Source: Heterostelium multicystogenum (lineage: Eukaryota; Evosea; Eumycetozoa; Acytosteliales; Acytosteliaceae). From it: DNA of 34,883 bases. The notes under the pieces are model-generated. The model was given only the letters and a program-made list of their open reading frames with translations, did no database searches and had not been told where the DNA came from. Below, in pieces: positions 9,105 through 17,997 of this stretch. Within the stretch, counting starts at the first letter, position 1, and every line of letters begins with the position of its first letter. A program made the position numbers and the translations under genes. The DNA lies in the NCBI GenBank assembly GCA_003667245.1, contig RCNN01000567.1, forward strand, positions 1-34,883, written 5' to 3'.

Positions 9105-10266
9105 CTACAGGCCGGCGGCGTCGATATCGATTAACAGCAGGCGCTGACCATTATCAAAGAATTGTCCGGCAGTCAGGCAGTACTGGTTGGTCGTGGCATC
9201 GCGATAGGTTGAGGAGAGGGTCAGCCGCCGCTCCTCCCAACCTTCGGCCAGCAGATGATAAAAATACGGACGCCATGACCAGTTGTGGCCCAGGTAGCGG
9301 CTGTCGGCTTGCCAGGCGCCCTGGTGCCATTCGAAGTTGGGTGTCAGTTGCGTGCCATGCCGGTCGCACTGGTAAAAACGCAGCAGCCAGGGAAACCCCG
9401 GCAATTGCGGCAGATGGCTCAGCGGTGCACGGGTGTGGGCCCAGGTTTGCAGGATCTGCATCAGCTCCGCCAGTTGCTGGCGCAGTTGCATGATCCGGCC
9501 ACGTTCGGCGAGCTTCTGTTGGACATAGCCGGTGCGCAACTGGGCGAAGCGCGGCACGAATGCGTCGGTGTCGAACCAGTCCAGTTGGGCCTGGGCGAAC
9601 AGGTAGCCCTGGACATAACGCGAACCGCATTCCAGGGCGAAATTCAGTTGCGCCTCGGTTTCCACCCCTTCGGCGATGATCCAGCAGCCGGTTTTTTCCG
9701 CCATTTGCGCCAGTGCCCGTACCACCTCACCGCTCGGGCCACCGCGGGCGCGGCCTGGAACAGGCGCATGTCCAGCTTGAGAATGTCCGGCTGCAAGGCC
9801 AGCCCCGGTCCAGCTGCGAATAGCCGGCGCCGAAGTCATCAATGGCAATCCGCGCGCCGGCCTCGCGTTAGCGCTCGACGACTTCGGCCAGGCGCAGGAT
9901 ATCGCCGCCCAGTTCAGTGATCTCGAACACGATGCGGCGCGGGGTCGACGTTATGCAGTTGCAATTGCTTCAGGCTCGGCAGCGCCTGGCCCGGGCGCAG
10001 GCGGGTGATCCAGCGTGGCGAGATATTCAGGCTGAGGAACCACTCCTGCGGGGCTTCATGCAGGCGGCTCAGGCATTGTCACGGATCTGCCGGTCCAGGC
10101 GGCGCAAGGCCACCGAGGGCGTGCGCGGGTCGGCGAACAGCGGACCCACCGAGCGCAGTTGGCCATTCGCCTGGCGTAGGCGGCCCAGGGCTTCTACGCC
10201 GGCGATGCGGCCGGTGGCGGTGTCGATGAATGGCTGGAAGCAGGCGAGCGGTTGCCCGTCGATCAC
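9105..10266 (-). CDS. EAL-domain cyclic-di-GMP phosphodiesterase with extra C-terminal domain; several breaks
   Basis: Predicted to cleave c-di-GMP. The GTG start at 10266 has an AAGGAG site at the right distance. EAL landmarks appear in order across frames: GVEALGRL, LSLNISPRW, FEITE, IAIDDFGAGYS, ILKLD, AEGVETEAQ and VQGYLFA, so the catalytic signature looks complete. After about 245 residues of EAL comes a 130-residue tail with NWSWRPYF and STYRDATTNQYC, which recalls Cache/PDC-like sensory domains (inference). Breaks: lost base near 10077, extra base near 9948, lost bases near 9808 and 9757, and an in-frame TAA at 9868-9870 where Tyr would be expected. With the four indels counted the length is 388 codons. 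Confidence 0.8.
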
Positions 10267-10290
10267 GGGGCTCCTTAAAAGACCGGAAAT

Positions 10291-10338
10291 AAAAAAGGCC
10301 CGGCCCTCAATGGAGAGGGCCGGGCCTGATCTGTTTTT
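10291..10338. terminator. Strong bidirectional terminator
   Basis: A 12-bp perfect GC-rich stem (10297-10308 with 10315-10326, loop AATGGA) has six T on the plus side and six A on the other side. It ends the three-gene minus-strand unit above it, just before the EAL gene's ribosome-binding site. Confidence 0.85.
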
Positions 10339-10439
10339 TGCAAGAATGCAGCCAGCACGCTCAAACTTTTGCGCGAAGCACCTTGCATGGCCAGTTTTGA
10401 TCAGCGGGATCAGGCCGGCACCCAGCCGCACCAAGCGGG

Positions 10440-10706
10440 TCATGGTGCCGATTCCGCCGCCTTGGCGCCTTTGCCGGTGAGAAACCCCAGCAGCGTCACC
10501 ACGCCCACGCCCCACAGCGGGCGCGTGCTTGATGCCAAAACCGTCCTGCCAGCTCTGGCCCATGTTGCGGACCTTTTGCAGCGGCAGCATCAGTTGCTGG
10601 GACTCGTGACGGATTTCCTGGCGGTGCATTTCCATGCGCAGGCGGATCAAACGCCTTGCGCATTTCTCGCCGGGAAGTGTTTTTGCGGCAATTCAGTCAT
10701 GCTCAT
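10440..10706 (-). CDS. YqjK-like small membrane protein; three frameshifts
   Basis: About 87 residues, rebuilt from frame pieces: an N-terminal MTELPQ stretch, a charged segment LIRLRMEMHRQEIRHESQQ, then a C-terminal hydrophobic helix reading LWGVGVVTLLGFLTG and a short tail ending in AP. One base too many is inferred in an A-run and in a T-run near 10664-10690, and in a C-run near 10520; the corrected length is 88 codons. The ATG overlaps the yqjE-like stop by four bases. Position after DUF883 and YqjE-like genes is the enterobacterial and Pseudomonas YqjD-YqjE-YqjK order. Function is unknown. Confidence 0.6.
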
Positions 10707-11090
10707 GGCAGCAGGCGCTCCCGGTCGTTGGCCAGCTCTTCGAGGGTGGCGTGGAATGGCGTGGACTCATCGAACACCGCCGCCTTCAGGGCGCAACCCG
10801 CAGAATGCTGCGGCCAGTATGTAGAACACACACAGGCTGATAATCCCGGTCAGGCGGTAGGTATCCCACACCAGAATCATCACCAGCGCCGACAAACCCA
10901 CCAGCAACAGCAAGGCAAACACCAGCGCCAGGCCGGCGAACAGCAACAGGCTGACGGTGCGGGCTTTCTGCTCCTGCAACTCGATGCCGAACAGCTCGAC
11001 ATGGCTGTGCAGCAAACCCAGGACAGCCGCGCCCAGGCGCCGTGAAGTAGAACTTGGGCCCGTGGACGAGCCGGATTCGCCGATAGACAT
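10703..11090 (-). CDS. YqjE-like (phage-holin superfamily) membrane protein; one frameshift
   Basis: About 128 residues. After a polar N-terminus (MSIGESGSS) and an amphipathic segment (LLHSHVELFGIELQEQKAR) there are two membrane helices, one around VSLLLFAGLALVFALLLLVG and one around GIISLCVFYILAAAFCG. The frame breaks in the G-run at 10789-10791 (one base too many); the corrected C-terminus continues through FDESTPFHATLEELANDRE to a TGA at 10703-10705. It follows the DUF883 gene by two bases and overlaps the yqjK-like gene. Usually annotated as a holin-family protein; there is no sign of prophage here. Confidence 0.75.
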
Positions 11091-11092
11091 GA

Positions 11093-11407
11093 TTAGCGCC
11101 TTGTAGCCAGCAGGCCGATCAAAAAGCCCACGCCGGCCGCAATGCCGACGGACTGCCAGGGGTTGGCCTGCACATAGTCTTCAGTGGCCGTGACCGCCGC
11201 CTGGCCGCGTTCGCGCAGGGAGTCTTCGGTCAGTTGCAGGGTTTCACGGGCCTTGAGCAGGCTTTCGTGAATCTTGCTGCGCAGCTCGTCAGCCTGGTCA
11301 CCGGCGAGGATCGCCGTGTCGTCCAGCAGCTTCTCGGTATCGCTGACCAGGGTTTGAAAATCCGCCATCAGTATTTCTTGAGCAGTCTTTGCCGTTTTTC
11401 TGGCCAT
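11093..11407 (-). CDS. DUF883 (ElaB/YqjD/YgaM) family membrane-anchored protein
   Basis: An intact 104-residue protein: a helical, charged N-terminal region of about 75 residues followed by a C-terminal glycine-rich hydrophobic segment (SVGIAAGVGFLIGLLATRR). Family members in E. coli bind stationary-phase ribosomes and tether them to the inner membrane; that role is known for YqjD and only presumed here. It heads a three-gene unit with the YqjE- and YqjK-like genes. The start is the ATG at 11407 with an upstream GGAGAT site. Confidence 0.85.
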   Translation of the reverse strand: MARKTAKTAQEILMADFQTLVSDTEKLLDDTAILAGDQADELRSKIHESLLKARETLQLTEDSLRERGQAAVTATEDYVQANPWQSVGIAAGVGFLIGLLATRR

Positions 11408-11755
11408 GGTTATCTCCGTGAGTGGCTGGTCTGTTTACTTCTGGTTTCGAGTCACCGGTGTCGGTGAAGGTTCACTGCAATTGTCTGGTACAGCTTTTGC
11501 TTTGCCTTGGTGCGCAGGCCCGGGGCCTTGCGCTGAATCCGGGCGGTTGGGGCTCAAACCCTGAAAAACCTTACCCTAAATAACTAAAACTCGCGGAAAA
11601 ACCCTGTCGGATTCTGCCTTTTTCAATGATCGCTGCGCCAAAGCGGTTCACGGCCTCAAACGAGGGTCGGACCGCTGGTGCCAATTTAGTGCGCATCATG
11701 AAGGTCATGAACTGCTTTGGTGCTTTTTCCTGCATGTGCAGGCCTGCCATCCTCC
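11408..11755. other. Divergent intergenic region, DUF883 / ammonium transporter
   Basis: This 348-base gap has no convincing gene. It holds a candidate sigma-54 promoter (11486-11501) facing the transporter. No clear ribosome-binding site precedes the transporter ATG. Confidence 0.5.
11486..11501 (+). promoter_or_regulatory. Candidate sigma-54 (RpoN) promoter for the ammonium transporter
   Basis: The bases read TGGTACAGCTTTTGCT, with GG at 11487-11488 and GC at 11499-11500 separated by the required 10 bases. It is about 255 bases from the ATG, which is long for this class. Confidence 0.45.
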
Positions 11756-12966
11756 ATGGAAAATTTGCAAAGCGCGGTGGACACCCTCGTCCACAGCTCC
11801 AACACGCTGTTCATTCTGATTGGTGCGGTCATGGTCCTGGCCATGCACGCCGGCTTTGGCTTCCTGGAAGTCGGCACGGTGCGCCAGAAGAACCAGGTCA
11901 ATGCCCTGTCGAAAATCCTCAGTGACTTCGCGATTTCAACACTGGCCTATTTCTTTATAGGCTATTGGATCTCCTACGGGGTGACCTTCATGCAACCGGC
12001 GGCGGTGATCAGCGCCGACCACGGCTACGGCCTGGTGAAAGTTCTTCTTCCTGCTGACCTTCGCGGCGGCGATCCCGGCGATTCATTTCCGGGGGAATCG
12101 CCGAGCGTGCACGGTTTGTTCCGCAACTGTGTGCCACTGCATTGATCGTAGCCTTCATCTACCCGTTTTTCGAAGGCATGGTGTGGAACGGCAACTACGG
12201 CCTGCAAGCCTGGTTGCTGGCCACCTTCGGCGCCAGCTTCCATGACTTTGCCGGCAGCGTCGTGGTGCACGCCATGGGCGGCTGGCTGGCGCTGGCGGCG
12301 GTGCTGTTGCTGGGGCCAAGGCAGGGGCGTTATCGGGAAGGGCGCCTGGTGGCGTTCGCGCCGTCGAGCATTCCATTTCTCGCGTTGGGCTCGTGGATCT
12401 TGATCGTCGGCTGGTTCGGCTTCAACGTCATGAGTGCGCAAACCCTGTCCGGGGTCAGCGGGCTGGTGGCGGTCAATTCGTTGATGGCGATGGTCGGTGG
12501 CACGGTAGCGGCATTGGTGATCGGGCGTAACGACCAGGCTTCTTGCACAACGGTCCATTGGCCGGGTTGGTGGCGATCTGTGCCGGTTCCGACCTTATGC
12601 ACCCGGTGGGCGCGTTTGGTGACCGGCGTGGTGGCGGGCGGCTTGTTCGTCTGGTTCTTCATTGCCGCCCAGGATCGCTGGAAGATCGACGATGTGCTGG
12701 GTGTATGGCCGTTGCACGGGCTGTGCGGCGTGTGGGGCGGGATTGCCTGCGGGATCTTCGGCCAGACCGCCCTGGGCGGCCTGGGCGGCGTCAGTCTGAT
12801 CAGCCAGTTGATCGGCACCGCGCTGGGGGTAGTGGTAGCCCTGGCCGGCGGCTTCCTGGTGTATGGGGTGATCAAGCGCGTTTACGGGCTGCGCTTGAGC
12901 CAGGAAGAGGAGTATTACGGCGCGGATTTGTCGATCCACAAGATTGGCGCGGTCAGTCAGGATTGA
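11756..12966 (+). CDS. amt: Ammonium transporter, Amt family; four indels
   Basis: Moves ammonium across the inner membrane. It is about 402 residues after correction, typical of the family, with no obvious cleaved signal peptide. Landmarks: FGFLEVGTVRQKNQVNALSK near the N-terminus, the substrate-site Asp in DFAG (near residue 163), the first pore His in VVHAMGGW (near 171) and the second in PLHGLCGVWGG (near 320). Breaks: extra bases near 12040 and 12091, a lost base near 12540 and an extra T near 12615; the last two cancel, so a 75-base stretch is simply misread between them. No glnK gene lies next to it. The 3' end overlaps the convergent antiporter gene by 14 bases. Confidence 0.88.
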
Positions 12967-14689
12967 GGGGCGCGTCCCCTTCGTTCTGGTTGCAGCCATG
13001 TAACAGCCGGTACCGGCTCTGGCGCACTTCATCGACACGGCCTTGCACCTGCTGCTCCGACAACCCCAGCAGGATCAACGCATGGGAGGCGAGCATCAGG
13101 CTCGACTCCAGCAACTCGGGCACCACTTCAGTGGCGCCGGCGGCTTTCAGTTCGGCCAGCTGACTGTCGTCGCGGGTGCGTACCAGGATCGGCACGGTCA
13201 GGTTGATCCGCCGCGCTTCGTTGAGCACGGCCAGGGCGACGTCGCTGTTGTCCACCGCGATCACCACCAGGCGCGCACGTTCCAGGCCGACCGCGCTGAG
13301 CAGGGCGCCACGGCGGCAGTCGCCGTAATGCACGGCGCTGTCTTCGGTAGACGCTTCCTGGACTCGCTCCGGGTCGTCATTCAAGGGGCAATGAACGCCT
13401 GTTGTTCACGGTGCAGGAAGCGCCCGATGGACTGGCCAACCCGGCCGTAGCCGCAGATCACCGCGTGGTCGCGCAGCTCGGCATTCAGGGCCGTAATCTC
13501 TTCAAGCTGTACTTGCTGGTTGGGCTTGCGGTGCAGGCGCAGGGCAATCGCGGGTGCAGCCCTGAGCAACAGCGGAGTCAATAGCATCGAGCAGAAGGTG
13601 GCAGCCAGCAGCAGGCCGCTGATGTCGGCGGGCAGCAGGCGGCTTTGCTGCATTTGCGCCATCAAGGCGAAACAGAACTCGCCGCCCTGGGCCAGCGCCA
13701 GGCCGCTGCGCCAGGCGGTTTCACCGTCGCTGCCGCGCAGTTGCACCAATAGCGCGACCACACAGCCTTTGATCAACATCAGCGTGAGGGTCAGGCCGAG
13801 AATCAACAGGCTATGACTGACGAACAGTTGCAGGTCGATCAGCATGCCGATGCTGACAAAAAACAGTCCCAGCAGGATGTCGCGAAACGGCCGGATATCG
13901 GCTTCGATCTGATGGCGGTAATGGCTTTCCCCCAGTAGCATGCCGGCGAGAAACGCACCGAGTGCCGGGGACAGGCCCAGCAAGTGGGTCAGCCAGGCGG
14001 TGAGCAGTACGATCACCAGTGCCAGCAGCACGAACAATTCGGCCGAATGGGACGCCGCCACCTCACGGAACAAACGCGGCAGCAACCAGCGACTGGCCAG
14101 CAGCAGGCCGAGGAACAACACCACGGTTTTGCCCAGGGTCAGTGGCAATGCCCAGTACCAGGCTTGCTCGCTGTTACCGGCGAACACTGGCACGAGGGTC
14201 AGCAGCAATACGGCCACTACATCCTGGAACAGCAATACCCCAATCGCATTCTGGCCATGGCTGCTGAAGATTTCGCCGAGGCTGGTCAGCTCCTTGCTGA
14301 CGATGGCGGTGGACGACAGTGCCAGTCCAGCACCGAGCAACAGCGCGGTGGTCGGCGACAGGCCGAACAGTGCCAGCAAAACCGCCCAGCAGCAACCCGC
14401 AGCACAGTACCTGCAGGCTGCCCAAGCCAAACACCACCCGGCGCAGGCTGAGCATTTTGTTGAGAGAAAACTCCAGGCCCAGGGAAAACAGCAGGAACAC
14501 CACACCCAGTTCGGCAAGGTCTGGCAACTCTTCGCTGTCATTGACCCAGTCGAGGGCGGTGGGGCCCACGGCCAGGCCAACACACAGATAGCCCAGCACC
14601 GGCGGCAGTTGCAGGCGACGAAACAGCGCAATCACCACCAGGGAGGAGGCCAGGATAATCAGCAGGTTGGCAAACACATGCAGCTCCAT
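12953..14689 (-). CDS. Kef-type cation:proton antiporter (CPA2) with TrkA-N domain; two frameshifts
   Basis: About 578 residues. An N-terminal sodium/hydrogen-exchanger domain with roughly a dozen helices (start MELHVFANLLIILASS; landmarks LLFSLGLEFS, ALSSTAIVSKEL, GVLLFQDVVAV, LGAFLAGMLLGES) is followed by a TrkA-N nucleotide-binding domain with VICGYGRVGQSIGRFL near residue 413. Breaks: one base too many in the G-rich stretch near 14384-14392, and a break in the C-run near 13384-13388 just after the first strand of TrkA-N. Size and layout are closest to YbaL/RosB and KefB/KefC; the exact ion cannot be told from sequence. No KefF/KefG ancillary gene is nearby. Confidence 0.85.
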
Positions 14690-14818
14690 TGCAGATATTA
14701 CGGGAAAAAAGTCGCGAGAGTCGCTGAATCAGTTATACGCCATGCTGATCTGGGTCAGGCTTTTGCAGTGTCCCGACGCTGTTAGAATAGGTGCCTGATT
14801 CTTCTTGGACCCTTTGCC

Positions 14819-15055
14819 ATGCTTCCTGAATGTCAGTTGTTCGGCACCCTGGGCTGCCATCTGTGTGAGATTGCCGAAGCCGAAATCATGCCGTTGGTCG
14901 AACACGGCCTGCTGGTGGAGTTGGTGGATATCGCCGATTCCGAGGCCCTGTCTGAAGCCTACGGCCTGCGGATTCCGGTGCTGCGCCGGGTGGACACGGG
15001 CGCGGAGCTGGAGTGGCCGTTCGACGAAGCGCAGGTAGTGAACTTTCTTAGCTAG
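14819..15055 (+). CDS. Glutaredoxin-like protein (DUF836)
   Basis: An intact 78-residue thioredoxin-fold protein with a CxxC active site, GCHLC, at residues 13-16, and the cis-proline in RIPVLRR. This is the glutaredoxin-like DUF836 group. Its partner is unknown. It diverges from the antiporter gene across 129 bases. A TAGAAT hexamer at 14783-14788 would suit a -10 element, but I find no well-spaced -35. Confidence 0.85.
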   Translation: MLPECQLFGTLGCHLCEIAEAEIMPLVEHGLLVELVDIADSEALSEAYGLRIPVLRRVDTGAELEWPFDEAQVVNFLS

Positions 15056-15129
15056 CACTCGGCGATGGCGAGTTCCCGATTATTCGGTTACTGTATGTTT
15101 GTACAGCGATTGAATGAGAGGGAACGCCC

Positions 15130-15465
15130 GTGGTGAATGTTGAACAACTGAAAAGCAGCGTCAATCGCATGTCCGCCGACGTCGTGCGCGACGCGGTGAA
15201 CGAGCTGCGCCTCGATGGCCTGGTCACGGAAGGCAAGACGCCGTTTAACAAAGTGCATTTCAACACCTGCTTTGCTGAGATCGAGGCGCTGTTCCAGCGC
15301 GCGGGTTATCACAAGCAGCTGGATGTGGTGGGTTACCAGGGCTTGCTGTATGCGCTTTACGACCCGGGCCGCTGGGAAGCGGTGGATGTGCTGCGCTGGC
15401 TCAAGGAATTCACCGAGGCGGCCAGTGCGTCACCGGTGTTGCGCGCGGAATTGGCCAAGGCCTGA
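15130..15465 (+). CDS. Conserved hypothetical protein, about 111 residues
   Basis: I do not recognise a named family. The protein is soluble, acidic to neutral and mostly helical in character (VEQLKSSVNRMSADVVRDAV at the N-terminus, then RWLKEFTEA near the C-terminus), with a YQGLLYALYDPGRWEAVDVL stretch that looks like a conserved core. Start: GTG at 15130 (or GTG at 15133) after a GAGAGGGAA ribosome-binding site. The frame is intact. It lies between the glutaredoxin-like gene and an RNA pseudouridine synthase, all on the plus strand. Confidence 0.7.
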   Translation: MVNVEQLKSSVNRMSADVVRDAVNELRLDGLVTEGKTPFNKVHFNTCFAEIEALFQRAGYHKQLDVVGYQGLLYALYDPGRWEAVDVLRWLKEFTEAASASPVLRAELAKA

Positions 15466-15535
15466 ATCTGTGCTGGGCCTGATCCGGCTGCATGCGGGAT
15501 AATGTGCGCCTGTATGTCCACGTCTTGAGCCTGCC

Positions 15536-16420
15536 ATGTCCGTTTTTTTCCGCTGCCCAGCACCAAGCCAGCACCTTGTACCTGCCGCCAGGCGCCTGGG
15601 CCACCGTGCTGGATTGCCTGTGTGAGCACTTCCAGGCCATCAGCCGTGAGCAATGGCTGGACCGCATCGCCCGGGGCAGGGTGCTGGACATCAATGGCAC
15701 TCCCATCAATCAGGACCTCGCCTACCGCGAAGGCCTGTGCATCTACTACTTTCGCGAAGTACCGAACGAGAAAGTAATCCCGGTGCAGGAGACGATCCTG
15801 TACGCCGATGAACACCTGGTGGTAGCCGACAAGCCGCATTTCCTGCCGGTCACGCCTGCCGGTGAATACGTCGAGCAGACCCTGTTGCGGCGTTTGATCC
15901 GTCGCCTCGACAACCCGGCGCTGGTGCCGCTGCATCGCATTGATCGGCATACCGCAGGGCTGGTGCTGTTTTCGGCCAACCCCCAGACGCGCTCGGCGTA
16001 TCAACAGCTGTTTCCCACGCGCAAGATCGACAAGTTCTACGAAGCCATTGCCCCTGCATTGCCTGGGCTGACCTTTCCGCTGGTGCACAAAAGCCGGCTG
16101 GTGGATGGCGAGCCGTTCTTTCGCATGCAGGAAGGCGAGGGGGCGAGCAACACCGAGACGGCGGTTGAGGTGCGGGAAAAGAATGGCGACCTGTGGCGCT
16201 ATGGCCTGTTTCCGGTGACCGGCAAGAAGCATCAGTTGCGGGTGCACATGACGGCCCTGGGCGCGAGTATCTGCAACGATCCGTTCTACCCCGACGTTAT
16301 CAAGGATGCCGAGGACGACTACGCCAACCCGCTCAAGCTGCTGGCCCAGGGGTGCGTTTCATCGACCCGGTCACCGGCCTTGAGCGCGACTTTCGCAGCG
16401 AGATCAGCCTGGACTGGTAA
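15536..16420 (+). CDS. RluA-family pseudouridine synthase; two frameshifts
   Basis: Isomerises uridine to pseudouridine in RNA; the target is not determinable. It is about 294 residues. The catalytic motif is PLHRIDRHTAGLVLF, with the Asp in HRID as nucleophile, followed by a GKKHQLRVHM segment typical of the family. An S4-like N-terminal region is present (ISREQWLDRIARGRVLDING). Start: ATG at 15536; the frame breaks at once in a run of seven T (15543-15549, one too many), and again near 16350 where one G is missing. The corrected C-terminus ends in RSEISLDW at the TAA, 16418-16420. Both breaks cancel, giving 295 codons. Confidence 0.85.
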
Positions 16421-16432
16421 ACGCCAGCAACG

Positions 16433-16460
16433 AAAAAGCCCGCATTACGCGGGCTTTTTT
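16433..16460. terminator. Bidirectional terminator
   Basis: The stem GCCCGC/GCGGGC (16438-16443 with 16449-16454) is flanked by five A on the left and six T on the right. It separates the convergent pseudouridine synthase and lipoprotein genes. Confidence 0.88.
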
Positions 16461-16477
16461 GTATCTGGCGTTAAGAC

Positions 16478-16699
16478 TTACAGGTCTTTAACGGTGCGAA
16501 CCTGATCCTTGTTGATCTGGGTGCGCTTGCCATCCAGCTGTTCGAATTCGTAGAAGCCGGTGGACTTGTCGAATTTAGGAGTGTCGACGGCCTGGATTTC
16601 GCGACCGTCATTCAGGGTGATCACTGTCGGCGAGGCGCAACCGGCAAGGGTAGCGAGGCCCAGTGCAAGCATGAGAGCGGCGATGGTCCGTTGAGTCAT
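16478..16699 (-). CDS. YgdI/YgdR-family small lipoprotein (DUF903)
   Basis: An intact 73-residue protein. A lipoprotein signal peptide of about 20 residues ends in LATLAGC, so the cysteine would be acylated. The mature part carries VITLNDGREIQAVDTPKF and YEFEQLDGKRTQINKDQV, the SH3-like DUF903 core. Start: ATG at 16699 with a GGAG site 9 bases upstream; the longer frame to 17077 is chance. It is immediately followed on the minus strand by the terminator at 16433-16460. Its role is unknown. Its place beside mobA matches other pseudomonads. Confidence 0.9.
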   Translation of the reverse strand: MTQRTIAALMLALGLATLAGCASPTVITLNDGREIQAVDTPKFDKSTGFYEFEQLDGKRTQINKDQVRTVKDL

Positions 16700-16779
16700 G
16701 AGTTTGTCTCCGAGAGAATGCTTTGTTGAGTACTGACCTTGTGACGTGTGTAACGTCGGCAAAGTTCCTTGTTCGACGC

Positions 16780-17382
16780 TCATTCTGACACGCTGGGCGG
16801 GCGGTGCAACAACTCCGGTGTATTGAGGTTGGCTAGGCGCGGATCGTCGGCGGGGCAATCCAGGGCCTTGGCCCCCAGCGCCTGCATGATCTGGCGCGGG
16901 CTGCGCTCGCCGGCTGCCCAGGCCCGTTCGAAGGGCTCGCGCAGCGAAGTGGGGATCACGCAGAGCAGCGGTTCCCAGAAATCGCCGTGGCGCACCATCA
17001 CCGGCAGCAACGGGTTTTGCTGCGCCGTGCTGCGCAGGTCGGCGAGCAATCGTGCATCGATCTGCGGCACATCGCACGGCAATACCAGCAGATGCCCATG
17101 CTGCGCCACCGCCAGTCCTGCGCGAATGCCGGCCAGTGGCCCGGGAAAGTCGGGGCTGTCATCGCCGACCAATTGATCGGCGTAGGCCGCGTACTGCGCC
17201 TGGTTGCGATTGCAGGAGATGATCAGGTCGTCGGTCAACGGCCGCACCAGGCGATGCAGGTGCGCGATCAGCGGCTGCCCGTGCCAGTCCAGCAAACCCT
17301 TGTCGAGGCCGCCCATGCGCTGGCCACGACCGCCGGCCAGCAAAAGGATCGAGCAGGGCAGTGGGGAAGAATGGCTTGGCAT
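16780..17382 (-). CDS. mobA: Molybdenum cofactor guanylyltransferase MobA
   Basis: Attaches GMP to molybdopterin, giving the guanine dinucleotide form used by DMSO-reductase-family enzymes. An intact 200-residue protein. The nucleotide-binding signature is [20 protein letters not shown] near the N-terminus, followed by [19 protein letters not shown] and the metal-binding Asp in VLPCDVPQ. Start: ATG at 17382; the same frame stays open far upstream, antisense to moaB and moeA, which is chance in GC-rich DNA. It diverges from moaB across 75 bases, so the two promoters must lie back to back. Confidence 0.92.
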   Translation of the reverse strand: MPSHSSPLPCSILLLAGGRGQRMGGLDKGLLDWHGQPLIAHLHRLVRPLTDDLIISCNRNQAQYAAYADQLVGDDSPDFPGPLAGIRAGLAVAQHGHLLVLPCDVPQIDARLLADLRSTAQQNPLLPVMVRHGDFWEPLLCVIPTSLREPFERAWAAGERSPRQIMQALGAKALDCPADDPRLANLNTPELLHRPPSVSE

Positions 17383-17457
17383 GACGGCTCCTGCGGGCAG
17401 TGAAATGGGGGGCTGTGATATAACATCGGGCTGTTCCTTCGACAACCGGACCGAGCC

Positions 17458-17997
17458 ATGAAAGCCAAGGCTGATGCGCCCTTTGTACCCCTGAATATCG
17501 CTGTATTGACGGTCAGCGACACCCGCACCCTGGAAACCGACACCTCGGGCCAGGTCTTCGTCGACCGCCTGACCGCCGCCGGTCACCTGCTGGCCGAGCG
17601 AGTTTTGCTTAAAGATGATCTGTACAAAATCCGTGCGCAAGTGGCGCACTGGATTGCCGAAGACGTGGTGCAGGTGGTGTTGATCACCGGCGGCACCGGC
17701 TTCACCGGCCGCGACAGCACCCCGGAAGCGGTGAGCTGCCTGCTGGATAAACAGGTGGATGGTTTCGGCGAACTGTTCCGGCAAATCTCCGTGGCCGATA
17801 TCGGCACCTCCACCGTGCAATCCCGTGCCCTGGCCGGCCTGGCCAACGGCACACTGGTGTGCTGCCTGCCGGGCTCCACCAACGCGGTGCGCACCGGTTG
17901 GGACGGGATTCTCGCCGAGCAACTGGATAACCGTCACCGCCCGTGCAACTTCGTCCCGCATTTGAAACAGGCCGAGCCCTGTGAATCCCGTGGGTAA
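17458..17997 (+). CDS. moaB: Molybdenum cofactor biosynthesis protein MoaB/MogA family
   Basis: Likely adenylylates molybdopterin before metal insertion. An intact 179-residue protein with the MoCF_biosynth signature: [20 protein letters not shown] at the N-terminus, [18 protein letters not shown] in the middle, and [17 protein letters not shown] near the end. The first in-frame ATG at 17458 is used. The stop at 17995-17997 overlaps the start of moeA by 17 bases, so moaB and moeA are co-transcribed. Confidence 0.92.
   Translation: MKAKADAPFVPLNIAVLTVSDTRTLETDTSGQVFVDRLTAAGHLLAERVLLKDDLYKIRAQVAHWIAEDVVQVVLITGGTGFTGRDSTPEAVSCLLDKQVDGFGELFRQISVADIGTSTVQSRALAGLANGTLVCCLPGSTNAVRTGWDGILAEQLDNRHRPCNFVPHLKQAEPCESRG

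Noticed and set aside
10440..11407. Prophage lysis cassette suggested by the holin-family protein
   Set aside because: The gene is the chromosomal YqjE type between DUF883 and YqjK-like genes; no endolysin, integrase or other phage gene is near.
13940..14785. A 281-codon plus-strand frame opposite the Kef-type gene
   Set aside because: It is antisense to a clear multi-helix antiporter domain.
17383..17457. Molybdenum cofactor riboswitch between mobA and moaB
   Set aside because: The 75-base divergent gap is too short for the known structure plus two promoters, and I see no matching helices.
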